Below are positions 10,249 through 21,726 of a stretch of DNA of 64,000 nucleotides, piece by piece (position 1 is the first letter of the stretch; each line of letters opens with the position of its first letter). The notes below the pieces were generated by a model that saw only the letters and a list, made by a program, of their open reading frames with translations, ran no database searches and was not told where the DNA came from. This DNA is from Trichaptum fuscoviolaceum. Taxonomy: Eukaryota > Basidiomycota > Agaricomycetes > Hymenochaetales > Trichaptaceae. Made by a program: the position numbers and the translations under genes. The stretch spans positions 3,022,941-3,086,940 of the forward strand of contig CAJSYZ010000011.1 of NCBI GenBank assembly GCA_910574455.1, in the 5' to 3' direction.

Positions 10249-12336
10249 CTACAACAGTCCAAGGATCAAACCATTTACAGCAGTTAGATTCGCCAGAAGG
10301 AAGGGTGCGTAGAAGTGGACGTACGTGAGCGAGATGTCATCCACGGTGATATTGCTACACCGCACGCCGGGTGAGCATCCTATCGAAGCAACTACACCGC
10401 CCTCATTCCCAGAGGATGTGCCAGAGATACTTTAGTCCAGAACAATGATTTGGAAAGATGAAGCACCGGCCGGGGAAGAGGGAAAGAATGAGTTATGTTT
10501 AGTTTTGATGTCGGTAAGCTAATAATAAGTGTACGAGATGATGTACATACTCTGTAAAGATGATATCTTGGATGAATGTGTTGGAGGGGAACTCGGAACA
10601 TGCCGATGCGTTCGTCATGTAGCACTGTCGCCGCCGATGTATTGTATTAGAGAAAGGAGGGCGGAGAGAGATTAGCCTTATATTTACATTGCACCATATG
10701 CAACTATCTTACCTGGTCAATGATGAGCGGATTGTCGACATTGCTCTCTACGAAATGCTCAAACGTAATGTTCCTCACAATCCCTCCCCCAACACCTGGA
10801 CCTGCCCAACACTTAATCCGCGCGCCATTTTGCGCATTGGACATTCTCACGTTCCTGAAATTCAGAATAATGAATGTTAGGAAGTGCGACTCATCGCTCA
10901 AGCATGTGGAACTGAAGACGACAGCGCACAATGTCGCCGGAAGAACGAAAGATGCGGACGACGGACGCTGATAACAAGAAGATTTTTGCAAATTGGTGTC
11001 AAGAGCAGTGAACGTACGTTGAGGTCACATTCTCGACGATGTCAAAGACACCGGGAAATTGGCCGAGAGATCCAACGGAGATACCACTTCATACCGATGA
11101 TTGATTAGTATCCGTTATATAAGAGAAGGTCTGATTAGGAATTACGCACTGTGAGCCGTTGCACTGAAGATTTGACACAAGGATGTTCGTGGAATCTATA
11201 AGCGTGTTGCTCCAGTTAGCGTCGTCTGAGCATCAAGTGTTTGAAATAATACGCACTTGGCTTAAAGCTAACACAGTCGTCACCATTATTTATAATGCTG
11301 TCCCGAATGACTACCTGGTCACTCCGGTATGTATCCCAACCATCAGTATTCTTTGCTGAGTTCTTCGATGTTGATACCGCCGAGATATTCACGTTCGCAT
11401 AAGTTACTCGCTTTGATGTGTGTACGAGGTTCGTCCATTCAGGACTATTGATGAGGTTGATATTCTGTAAGCAGTCACAATGACGACGTCTTAGTTCATG
11501 CTCGCATTAAGACTCATTGCTGAGGTGCTCTAAATTGCATACCTTGACGGTGACATCTGTGCCTTCAAAAATGGTAAGGAGGATGGGTCGAAGGAGGGTG
11601 CTGTTGGTTGCGCTGAGGAAGGTTACATGGAGTCTCAGCCTTTTCTCCTGGCAAATATATAGCCAATTCTACTCACAATGCATCATACCAAGGCTTCGGA
11701 AGCAACGCGCATCAAGAAGTTAATTTTTTTTTCGCGAAGCTTTGAGTGACTCTCACCTGGCCCGAACCGTCAAGGGTCCCACCTCCGTCAAGAAGAATGT
11801 TTTCACCACCGAGGAGCCAGTACGATATTTGCGTCTCTGCGTACCGAAGTTCATGTTATTGGTCTCAAGGAAGGCATAGATGGAGAACTTACGGAAGGTA
11901 AATGGGAATCCATTCTAGTTCGTTATTATACATATTAGTAAAGGGCGAAAGTTTGAGTTATTGTGAGGACTTACTACGACCCAATAATCGATGTCCGGGT
12001 TGAACTTGATGGTGCCTTTTAGAGACTATGAAGTATAATTTTACTTTTTTTGGTATTTCGTATGGGAACTTTGTTACTCACAATGTGCTTGTTCTTTAAC
12101 CCGGTTAGGTCCATTTTCGTACTGATGTTCAGCGTCGTGTGTTCGGGAATTTCAATCGTCTGGCAAAACGGTGACTTCACCGTTGACGCAAACCGAGATG
12201 CATCGTCGCGACCGTGGCCTAGCGCAGTAATGGGACAAGTTAAGCCGTCGGGAGCGGGGTGCACTGCTCCAGAGCATGAAGCTATGAGCGGAAGCACCGC
12301 AGCAAGGAGCCGTGTTCGAATACGTGGGCTAGTCAT
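10249..12336 (-). CDS. GH28 exo-polygalacturonase, secreted
   Basis: This is a multi-exon gene with a signal peptide at the N-terminus (residues 1-23, hydrophobic L-L-A-A-V-L-P-L-I-A-S-C). The early T-A/I-L-G-H-G-R-D-D motif is the usual start of the GH28 beta-helix. Further on I read G-G-G-T-L-D-G-S-G-Q, then N-T-D-G-W-D (catalytic Asp), G-D-D-C-V-S-F-K-P (catalytic Asp pair) and G-S-H-G-I-S-V-G-S-L-G (catalytic His). The His codon is split by an intron (CA|T, about 11085-11137), so the site looks broken until spliced. The exons near 10800 encode N-G-A-R-I-K-C-W-A-G and V-E-S-N-V-D-N-P, typical of exo-acting members, followed by C-Y-M-T-N-A-S-A-C. The enzyme should hydrolyse galacturonan outside the cell during plant-wall degradation. 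The stop at 10249-10251 closes the last exon. All key residues are present. Confidence 0.88.
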
Positions 12337-13964
12337 CGCTCAAGCCACCGACAGCTTGACAGCTTGTGATGGCAGTGGCCAGGCAAGGATTTATAGCGAA
12401 AAGGGGATAGCACATGGTCATTCCACATACTCCAGAAGAAGCTTCTTCGCCGAATTGTACTGACGGGTAGCATTTATTTCTAGCAAATAATTAGACAACT
12501 GTCTAGCCCGGACCGTCGGATACTCTGTAACGAAGATCATAACGCTCTTACTTATAAATATTGGCGGCCCGGGACGTTTGCCATTGAACGTGAATGCAGC
12601 TCGGGATCCAATTGAAATTCGACGGGCGCGACGATCGGTGTGCAAGTGGGTGTCGTCATGGGTCTGCAAGCCCGGAAGCACTAGTTCCCCACTGGTCACC
12701 TCAGTGAAAGAAAGTATGCTGCATCACGAGGTCCAATAGACGATTATACATGAAGCAAGCAGAGGGCTAGATAGAAGAGCCTCGGCGCGGACACGGACAG
12801 TGGACAGTCAAGATGGGGTCACGAGAACGTCGGTCGGTGGGCATGGGAAATGTTGACAGGTTTAGTAGCAGGATGAGTGAAAACATCCGGTTGTAAGAGC
12901 CCTGTCAAAGGAATGCAAGTAGTATTTGAAGAAGAAAACAGATAGACATCGCTTTATGCGTTCGCGAAGAAAAGTACTGCTGCAGTGCCAAAGGTTGAGG
13001 TCACTGTCAATGACGGTGGTGGTTCGTTCACTCAGAGTCCACACTGCCTGCTGGTACTAGTAGTAGAGTTAGCGGCACGTGCACTATTCCCACATTTCCT
13101 CGACGACAGCCTATCACAGCAAGGACAAATGGCGGGTGGAAGGCACCCGGGTCACGGGCACTGGCCAGGCCCAGGAAACCAGCCTGATGATGGCCTCTTC
13201 CCAGAACGGGATTCAAATAGAATCAGGCTCTTTCCAGCTTGGGCCTGGGACCAGCTGGAAGGATTGCATGGATTCTGGCTGATAGCTAAATCATGTAAAT
13301 AAGAATAATTTAATCCCTCAAAAATCGAATATAATTATTCATTTATTGCTGATTTTCTGAACTAAAGCTTATTGCATTGACAATGGTATTTGAGCATTGT
13401 GAACTGAATTATATTGAAAGTAGAATATATAGATATATACATGATGCCTAACTACTTAGAATAAACTTAAAATCAAGAAGAATTTAGTTGTGCATCCGGA
13501 ATCAAATACCCGCAGCTTTGCACTGCTGTCGAAAGCACACTACTCACCATCGGAGAACAGAGTTGCAATGGTGCCCATAGGTGTCGACAAGGTTGCTATA
13601 AAATCATTCGGCGGGAAGAGTATGCGATTAATCAAAAGACGAAGCACTAGGACCACAAGAATACACTCTGTGGCCTGAGACAATCTATGGTCAGACAAAC
13701 TGCCCAATTTGACACTTCTAGAGCACATGGACTTACCTCAAGGGATAGCTGTCTATTCTGCACCTTCATTGCCCCACCAAGAGATTCACCGAGCCCACTG
13801 AGTGCCGTAGTAACCGTGATGCCGAAGATCCCATCCGCTCATCGCACCATTGACAACTAAGGAAGTAGACGATGGTGGCAGGTCAGACGTCGATCTCGGT
13901 ACATTCAGCAAAACTCACCATAAAACATAGCATAGCCATTACCATGCCACGTAGGCCTCACAAG
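12337..13964. other. Intergenic, GC-rich repeat-like patch
   Basis: No supported gene lies in this 1.6 kb. Around 13135-13275 there is a GC-rich patch with repeated CCAGG/CCTGG and CCAGC words on both strands, visually similar to the 71-bp repeats at 14.6 kb but too diverged to align confidently. The GH28 promoter lies at the left edge. Confidence 0.4.
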
Positions 13965-14423
13965 CTACGCGTTGGCGATGATAGCCTTATCCACCTCCGC
14001 AAGATTAATCTTGTATCTGAGTTCATCGAGTAGCTTTTGGTCTGCCAAGGAGCGTATAAAAGTCCTTTCCCCAATGATTATTAGCTGATAGCCTTGAGCG
14101 CGGACAAGCAATTCACGGACCCTCAGTAAATCCTGATTGTTGAAACTGGCTGAGACACTCACATAGGTGTTGCAGTGATGCTCTGACGTGCTGTGCGGCA
14201 CGGGGTTTCGAAGAGTTTCTGCAAAAAGATACAAAAAAAAAAAATGAACATGAGCAGTCGACTTTACCGCACACAACAAATATGGAACGCACATTGTCTT
14301 TTGCTGGACCGCCTCTGCCTCCCTTGGTGCTGATGTTGCTGTTGTTGATATTGTCGGAGGAGATGACGGCAGCGGCGCGTACTGAGGGTTGCGACGGTGG
14401 AAGTTGACTGACAACCGTTGCAA
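13965..14423 (-). CDS. Possible small spliced gene, unknown
   Basis: I do not recognise a family. On the minus strand a clear intron (GTGCGT donor, T-rich tract and TTTTTGCAG acceptor, roughly 14220-14293) separates an exon of polar, Ser/Pro/Thr-rich sequence from one beginning E-T-L-R-N-P. The second half, V-R-E-L-L-V-R-A-Q-G-Y-Q-L-I-I-I-G-E and following, looks like an amphipathic, coding-quality segment and ends I-A-N-A-stop at 13965. A second GTGAGT donor inside may define another intron. The 5' end is uncertain, and the gene may start further upstream. This could also be a relic. Confidence 0.3.
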   Translation of the reverse strand: MQRLSVNFHRRNPQYAPLPSSPPTISTTATSAPREAEAVQQKTMCVPYLLCAVKSTAHVHFFFLYLFAETLRNPVPHSTSEHHCNTYVSVSASFNNQDLLRVRELLVRAQGYQLIIIGERTFIRSLADQKLLDELRYKINLAEVDKAIIANA

Positions 14424-14539
14424 GTGCAGACGAAGGTGAGTGTTGCAGTTGAGGGCAGGCTAAAGGGGACTTAGCATCTTGTCATTTTCTGGAGCTGAAG
14501 CAAGACTTCCGAAGATATCATATAGGTGGTTCAGGCGGG

Positions 14540-14890
14540 ATTCCAGCCATGCGTGGACATGGAATCCAGCGACTGCACGCAGGGTGTGTAGACATTGGGT
14601 CATGCCAGGGAACCGGCCGGTTTCCAGTATAGATTCCGGCGTGCAAGCCCAGCACAGATTAACGCTGGCCCACGTGCTGGGATCCAGCCGGTAATCAATA
14701 TGGAAACCAACACTGACTTCCTGGCGGTATCGACGCTGGACCACAAGCTGGGAACCAGCCGGACCTCAATATAGGTTCCAGCACTTGAACTCTAGTGTGG
14801 AAATACGCTGGTTCCGCGCTGGGAATCAGCCGAACATCCGTTATATTTCTACACCGGACTCATCCGGCTGGAAATTATATTTTTCGTGTC
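14540..14890. repeat. Degenerate 71-bp tandem repeat, about four units
   Basis: The word CAGCCG (or CGGCCGG in the most diverged unit) recurs at 14614, 14685, 14756 and 14827, a regular 71-bp spacing. Flanking words are also shared: GCTGGGA before it, ATCAATAT or CTCAATAT and GGTTCCA or GGAAACCA after it. The units are diverged, so this is an old minisatellite. It is directly followed by the TA-flanked hairpin element at 14914-15021. Confidence 0.65.
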
Positions 14891-14913
14891 CTTGCTGTGT
14901 ACGGTTCGGTATA

Positions 14914-15021
14914 GTCTCGTTACCAGACCAGGCTACTTTCCGGTTTGTCTGCCTGTGGCACTACGCCGAGTCTGCCACAGCAGACATATACAAAAAAAGT
15001 AGCCTGGCCTGGTCACGAGGC
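14914..15021. mobile_element. 108-bp MITE candidate flanked by TA
   Basis: Imperfect terminal inverted repeats of about 50 bp start GTCTCGTTACCAG on the left and, in reverse complement, GCCTCGTGACCAG on the right. Both continue with CCAGGCTACTTT, and the arms end in complementary TGTGGCA words around a short loop. The dinucleotide TA lies at both borders (14912-14913 and 15022-15023), as expected for a Tc1/mariner-type target duplication. No coding capacity. The family assignment is an inference from the TA duplication alone. Confidence 0.6.
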
Positions 15022-15307
15022 TAGACTTTAAGATCAACAGCGCTCATGTTCATGAGGGAGGTATTGAGTAGAGCAGATGAGGGAAAAGCTTTAAGCGTCG
15101 AATCTCAAGAATACTAGGCGCTGTTGCTTGCCATCACGGTTAATCACAGATATTACAATATGCGGGACTTCTGACGAGAATGGGACCGAAGAGCAATTTG
15201 CATTCGTGAATGACTGAGTATAGTACATATAAAAGGACATTATGTCTGCTATGATATGACAAGCAACAAGAAGCAAGAGAAAGAGGGGCAATTACCAGTA
15301 CACAAAG

Positions 15308-17000
15308 ATGGCAGTGCGGCCATACCCCATAATGGCATCCAGCGATGGTGGCATACCTTTGCCTCAGCAGAGAACATACAGTCTTGGCACATTTCCACCA
15401 GTCACCAGATTAAACACGAGAGCAGGTGAGAGCGTTTCTTGGAATCGACCGGCAGAAGAAAGGTGCCGACAGAATGCATTGAGAATTGTGGGTGCAATAT
15501 TTGCGCAAATGGATATCGCAGACGCTATCAGCGAGACGTTCTCCGTGGACGGTGGTCAAAGTACGACACTCAGCGATAATATGAGCATCACCGACACTAT
15601 CGAGCTCAACCATGGTGCTGATGGAGCAAGGCAACACCCGACGATCGAGATGGGGAGGCCTCAAGCCCATGGGCGTATGGTGAGTATTGATTCAGTGTCA
15701 TAAACTCGTTCCCTCCAGCTCGAAATCGTGTGTTTTCACTTGCACTTTTGAGTCCCTGAAGGGGGTGAAATTGTCTTCGAGAGCTGAAAACGCCCATGAG
15801 TAAGAAAGGTGACAAAGTGTTGGGTCTTCGTAGGAAGTGATTGATGTGACTCGAGTCGACTGCTGGCGACACAAGCGAGTCGTCAATTGCCAGCACATTA
15901 CAAGTGTGTAACGATCACGTATACCGAAATAAAGCGAAATTGGAAACGAGAGCGAGAAAGTGACACGCTCACTCACATCCATGTCTCCAATGAAACCAGA
16001 CCAACGTTGAACTCTGTGGTTGGAACATTTGTTTGAATCGCATGATAGTCCGCTCCTCGGGTTGTCAAGTGACTAATCGTAGATGGACCTGGTTAGCCAA
16101 GGATGAAAGAAGAGAGAGAAATGCATACATACCCTCGCGTTCTCTTCCAACATCCACTAAATTCTCATTGCTCATTCGCAGGAGCACTTATCCGACCGAA
16201 CCTTCCCATCTTATTCCTCTCAGAACATTGAGGGAGGGATTTCGCCAGGAAGCATCCTAGAAACATACACAGAAAGGAAGCAGGACGAGAGGGTTAAACT
16301 CCTGCGGAAACTGGTGAGAGTGCTCGGGAAATCACTTGCTCTGCATGATTCATAACGCAACGTAGCTCCACCTCAATATCGCATGGCTTTACATCCTCTT
16401 CGTCGATTTCGAGGCGGTGCTTACGAATAAGGGGCATGGCATTATTAAATTGACCATAAAAACTGCTACCCGGGTAGCATTTGGAACGGCATTCACCCAC
16501 ACATTTATAGGCGACGTTAGAGCAGCATTGGCAAGCGTGGTATCCGTCTTCTTCGGGTCCGTTGTATATGCCTGGAGATCGTTCCCTCCCCACATTGTCA
16601 TGGCCGTCGTCGTCGTGGAGTTTATTCTGGGGTTTGGAGGGATGGTGTTGCTTCAGAATCGAACCCCAAGGTGGAAGTTACTGAAGGTAAGTCGAAGGCG
16701 CAGATCTATATGAATAACATAAAATTGAGCTCACTTTAGGTATGCTTTGTGATGGAAGCGTTGATAAAATTCGCCATTATTCCACAGTGGACGAGCCAGA
16801 CTACCATTATCATCGACGTAGCAGAGGGTTGTATCCTGCTCGGCTTCGCGGTTATCGTGCTAGGCCTGTGTATCCATATAATTTTCAATGCAGACGACGA
16901 CCGAGGACAACATACGGAGACCATATGGATTACAATCGTTGCAGGTGGTTTAGACGTCGCAATGGCCACTGTTCTGTCAATTGTAGTTCTGGCAGGATAA
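15308..17000 (+). CDS. Small multi-TM membrane protein, family member 2
   Basis: Three exons match member 1 (546-1679): 15308-15679 (372 nt, the same length as in member 1), 16366-16686 and 16740-17000, giving about 317 aa. The exon 1 polar domain shares the S-I-T-D-T-I-E/D-L-like motif and ends R-M before a GTGAGT donor, exactly as in member 1. Exon 2 begins L-H-L-N-I-A-W-L-Y-I-L and ends R-W-K-L-L-K. Exon 3 begins V-C-F-V-M and contains D-V-A-E-G-C-I-L, then further hydrophobic segments. The first intron is 686 nt instead of 59 nt, which is odd for this genome. The product is an integral membrane protein of unknown function. Confidence 0.72.
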
Positions 17001-17302
17001 ATTCTATGAGGCTTACAATGTACAGTTTAGAATAAATTGAATTTTGACCAATCATCAACAATGATTCACGGGCGACATCGCTTTCGATAGCAACGTGGTT
17101 CGATGTTAAATCATAAGTCGCAAGATATAGTCATTGTAGTAAGTAGATAGCTTCAAGTTGGAAGATGCTGGATGACATTGTTCTTTCAAGAAGAAAAATT
17201 CAGTTATAGCGAGCTCGGCAGATGCGCAGTGAAGGTTGAACGCTAGTTGACAATGAGGAGAGGACTGAAGGAAAGGGGGAGTTTGGGAGTGGGTGCACGC
17301 AA

Positions 17303-17462
17303 AGCCATCGGCCTGTAAACAATGCAAAAGGTTAAACTTGAGAACCCGGACTTTAGTTTGATAGAACGCGTCGCCGATCAGATAGAAGTCCAAGGCAGAT
17401 ATTTAGTGACCGGTCCGGGTTCTCAAGTTCTAACTTTTAGCATTGTTTACATGCCGATGGCT
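17303..17462. repeat. 160-bp inverted repeat, MITE-like
   Basis: Two arms of about 48-50 bp face each other. The left arm starts AGCCATCGGCCTGTAAAC and the right arm ends with its near complement, GTTTACATGCCGATGGCT. Inner portions also pair (AACTTGAGAACCCGGAC with GTCCGGGTTCTCAAGTT). The spacer is about 60 bp. I could not find a convincing target-site duplication, so an element origin is only suggested. It lies in the 727-bp gap between convergent membrane-protein members 2 and 3. Confidence 0.6.
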
Positions 17463-17727
17463 CTGAGTACACCATCCCCAACCTTTCACTCCTCTTTATT
17501 CTCATCCTCATTGCTATCTGACGCTCACCTTATTCCTCACCTTTCCCCACTTGTCGAACAAACTCTTTTAAATACTACTGAAGACTATGGATTGACCTTT
17601 CTGCAAAGATACACCGTCTCTGATATACAGTGCTTTACAGTATATAGTGGAGGGGGCGTTGTGAGTAACAATCCATCATTCTGTAACAATCGGCACTATG
17701 GAAGCTCAATCCTTCAGCCCAAATTTC

Positions 17728-19196
17728 CTACACTTGCACCGCTACACTTGCAATATTAATCATTGCGAGAATAAAGAGACAATTTGTGGTTGTCACTTTA
17801 AAGAGTGGCTCTTTGGCACTGAACCGAATATAACCATCACCTATGTTAGAACATTGTGTGGCGACTCCTATGTTTATGAGCGCGTATGCTGCCAGGATAT
17901 TCCCTTCACTGAATTTCGTTATGCTGGGATGTGGTAGGTAGCCGTACTTGGTCAGTGCTTTCATCACAAAGCATGCCTAATGAATTGGCCAGTGTGAGTT
18001 TTCTACATCTCTACCACCTTCAAGCATCACTCACCAGCGAAAGCATCCATCCCAGTACTCTAGCCTCCCTTGTAATGCCGCTCCTCTGAGGATTCTTTCC
18101 TCTCCAGTTCAAAATGGGAGCGGTTACCCCCATAGTAAGCTGTATTTCTACAAGCGCAGTGGCTGCTATGTTCTCCATCTTCACTCTTGCAGTTATCGCA
18201 GTATAAATCGAGACTCCTACAACACTTGCAACCACAGCATCTTCTCCGAAAATCCACCTGATGCACATCGCGCCACTGAAGGCTGTGCTGACGAAATCGT
18301 AGATGGAGATGGTAACTTTAATTGCTATCGAGAACGCGCTTGAATTCTCGAGTGAAATTGGAGGATGGGCTAAAGGGGGATCGGACATGAGGAGGATGAA
18401 CCACGCGAAGCTAGCGCAGACCTGACGATGGTCTTCAGATTACAACTACAACTAAAGTACGTGTCTGGTATATTGCTCACAAAGTAGAATCTCATCAATT
18501 CCATCCGGCTGTTCATATCCTTGTCAATGGTCTCCGTTTCCTCCGTATTCTCGAGCTCAAGCGATGACCCGAAAGGATGCCATGTACTGTTCGTGCTTCT
18601 TGTCCTCTGGAAGAAATGGGACAGGTGGTTAGCTTCTCCCTGGTGACACAATGGTTTAGTCCTCCCATTGAACATCGTCTGGGTAACTTCTCCTTCATCT
18701 CTCTTGGTCTATTTCACCTTCAGAATCCTAGATGACCTGACATGGACTAGGCCATCTTTGCACGCTATGATGATCAAGACATTCCAAATTACTGGATGTT
18801 GAACAACGAATACAGGACACTGAGGTGCTCGTTCCACTAACGCCGTCGACTCCCAGCATCTAATCATCCCGGATTGTCCTCTATGGGTCAAATGGATGCT
18901 CATGTGTCCCTATGAGATGGAACGGGTTGATGACTCACCACCTCGTTATTTTGACCTGACTGGCGATATCTCAGATCCCGAAGTCTCTCGGAATTCATCT
19001 CGTCTTCAGCAAGGTCATTGGGCGGGGTGTCCTCTTGGTTGACATCACTAATTGTGATGCTTATGCTTGCGTCCTGGCTAAGCTCTCCACTGTCTTCTGT
19101 GATCTCAAACTTGTTGACAAAGTGCTTAGTGTCATTCTGGTTGCAACTGCAATGAAACCTAACAAAACTCACCGAAGCTAGAGAGATTGTATCCAT
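17728..19196 (-). CDS. Small multi-TM membrane protein, family member 3
   Basis: This is a minus-strand paralogue facing member 2. The start at 19196 (M-D-T-I-S-L-A) opens a tiny exon, followed by an acidic, Ser-rich exon containing S-I-S-I-T-I-S-D and then, after an intron of about 288 nt, an exon starting R-T-R-S-T-N-S. The next exon begins V-C-A-S-F-A-W-F-I-L-L, equivalent to the exon 2 start of members 1 and 2, and ends L-G-W-M-L-S-L. The last exon starts A-C-F-V-M-K-A-L and contains F-S-E-G-N-I-L-A-A-Y-A. Shared intron positions and the A-C-x-V-M junction make homology clear even though overall identity is low. The function is unknown. Confidence 0.68.
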
Positions 19197-19614
19197 GTCT
19201 TAGCAGCTCGTGCTCTACCGCCGACTGTCTCCTTTCCCTCCACTGTCCACGGGAAGCTGGATAAACATCATGTCACACGCTTAACAGCCATGGGCGTCTG
19301 TCTTTTGATAGAGCATTATAGTTCCGTTTCTTAGTGGTATTAGCAGTGTCTCAGGTTCTCTAATGTGATTCAAGTTGATATAGTATTTTAGCAATCGTAC
19401 CAACTCTGACTATCATTACAAAAATCAAGACAACATTCGTTGATAATTTGATAATAAGGAAGAACTTGCTGAGTGGGACCGCGTCGTGCCTCCAGGACTC
19501 TCCGCAACGTTGCCAACAACAATCCGTCTGAGTTTCGGTCAACTATCATCCGTGCGCCTCTGTTATCAAGTCCAAGGTCGCATTATATCAATAAACTAAG
19601 TCCAAAGCTAGACT
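19197..19614. other. Divergent promoter region
   Basis: These 418 bp separate the starts of member 3 (minus) and the probable mitochondrial membrane protein (plus). No coding sequence is supported. Confidence 0.45.
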
Positions 19615-20940
19615 ATGTTACGAAAATTTACACAAGTTCGAGTCCAGTTGCAGCGCTCACGACTTCAGGCCCGTGTTACTTCTCGACCTCATCTCCTCTC
19701 TCTTCCTACACCATCCTCGTCAAAATGCTTCTGTCTTCCATCTACAACACCACCCTTACCCGGACCAGCGTTAACGTCAATCTACCGTCCTATTTGGAGG
19801 AGAAGTAAAAGCTCAAAAGCGAGCAAAGAAGCCAGCGGGGAGGATACGCTCGGTGACGAGCCACCGCTATATGACGGAAAGCCGGCTTGGTGGGCGCGTT
19901 GGGCGTACGCGCTGGTGGTGTTGGATATTCTTTTCACGTATGTGCCTTGCGTTTTATTTCTATGACGAATGTTACATTCAGACCAAGTTACACCTTGAAA
20001 CTTGATTGTTTACTATTCTTTTCTTGCCGGGATTGTGTTTGTTGAGTTGGCATTTCATCACGTTAACCTCCCGAAATTCTGCATGTTTAGGGGCGTTACT
20101 GTGGATATGGTTGTGAACAAGTGGACGCGACTTGAAGAGGTCGAAATTCCTCCAACGAATCCGGGAGAAGAGCCTCAGAAATCCGTGGAATATGTCCTTC
20201 GACCGCTCTCACAACGACTCGGACTCGCTGGATTCCAGGTTCTTGTCGGCTCCGCCGCAGCGGCCTACATCCTTGCATCCCGCGACCGTATAGTGTGGCG
20301 CATGCGCATTAAACGCATGAGCCTATCGCCTCACGCACCCCCTTCTCGTGCTTCCTCTCGTCCGTTGGCCATCTCGGAGCCCATTAATGTCCTGGTTCTT
20401 GAGACTGCGTCAGGAAGGACGAAGCGTTTCCGAATGCAAGACTGCCATCTACTACCTGGCCGCCATCTCGGCGAGTTTGCTATGAGGATTTCAGGCATTC
20501 GCGGCCAGTTTGCGATCAGCCTTCACCGAGGCGCACGCATTCTCGGCATTTCGACTGCTGACGACTCAGATGTCTGGACTACTCAGACTCCCACCACTTC
20601 GCTGTCTTCGGCAAGTAAATCTAAAAGCGACTCGCGGAACCTGATAGAGCATGCAGGCAAAAGAGCTCAAATTCTTCATCCTTCGCGTAGTTTTAAGGGA
20701 CAGTTTGGTAAGTTCATTGAGGATGGCGTAGCCGATCTAAATCGAAAAGAGGGCGATGGTCAGTCGATGGAGGATCCTAATGGAGGAATGAGTGTGGAGG
20801 CGGTACGTACAGCGGAGTTGAGACGCATGTTCGGTCGGGTTTGGCTTCGGAAGGAAGGGTGCATGTTCGTACAAAGGGATTCTTCTCAGTCTACCGGTTG
20901 GACAGAAGGACCTGCAACGAAGACCGCGATGACGAATTGA
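19615..20940 (+). CDS. Probable mitochondrial membrane protein, TMEM223-like
   Basis: The N-terminus (residues 1-60) is rich in Arg, Gln and Ser without acidic residues, as in mitochondrial presequences. A W-A-R-W-A-Y-A-L-V-V-L-D-I-L-F segment follows and looks like the first membrane helix. After an intron with a GTATGT donor at about 19939, the frame continues with a hydrophobic stretch (F-L-A-G-I-V-F-V-E-L-A-F), a soluble stretch, a second helix (F-Q-V-L-V-G-S-A-A-A-A-Y-I-L-A) and a C-terminal domain with G-I-R-G-Q-F-A-I-S-L. The two-helix layout resembles TMEM223-type proteins, but I hold that loosely. The obvious acceptor near 19980 does not restore the downstream frame: the exon would run into TGA near 20043 unless one base in the T-rich run near 20020 is shifted. 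A real frameshift, an assembly error or an unusual splice is possible. Confidence 0.5.
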
Positions 20941-21726
20941 TACATTCTTTGGTACGCCATGCGTTGTATGTAGTTCACAGACTTGTTTGCTTACTTTCTT
21001 TGATACTTAGCCAAAAAAATCCTTACAGTACACATCTGTCATTTGTCATTAGTTGAAATCTTTCTATGATCCCATGAAGCCTGGATTTCTGCAGACAAAA
21101 CCAATGAAAGCCTGTTCTAGACTATCCTTGATATTCGTCCGACAGCTCTTTGGTAAATTTACATGGTCTCTCATCATCTCGTAAAGCAGGTTATCTTAGA
21201 GAACGGGTCCGTCGATCTGTGAGGTTAATCGGCAAGCCAAATCGCTAGAGTTACAGCGTCTCTGATAAGACTCTTTTTTAGAAGACCTCGATTTGGGTGT
21301 GGAATTGTGTGTACTACATCCGCTACTCTTCATTTGCCTTAGCCGAAGCTTCCACTGTTGGGTTTCATCAAATCGCGGTGATGTTCTACAAAAAAAACAT
21401 GATTACGACCTACTTTAGCTAATTGCGTATTTATAGGCTTGCTCGTTACAGTGAATCTGATTTCGAAGCATCAACATATGCCAGTGGGGAAAAGATGGGC
21501 AGGGAGCTTCGTCGTGATGATCTAGCAAAGCGTGTGACGCCTGTGTCGCCTCGCAAATCTCATCGAACTTTCCGAAGATCACTACAGGTAGTACCGACGC
21601 GTTCGAAATGAACTACTAGGCAACGCATCAATGATAGTACAATGGCTACCAGTAGCTTTGTATCAACCTCTTTCTCACATCTCAGTTAACACGTCGACGT
21701 CCTCCGAGTTGCACCCCCAATACCTC
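20941..21726. other. Intergenic, no gene seen
   Basis: This is 786 bp upstream of the first Hsp70-like gene. A 62-codon frame at 21423-21611 is polar and has no family features; it could be an upstream exon or chance. Nothing else is supported. Confidence 0.4.
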
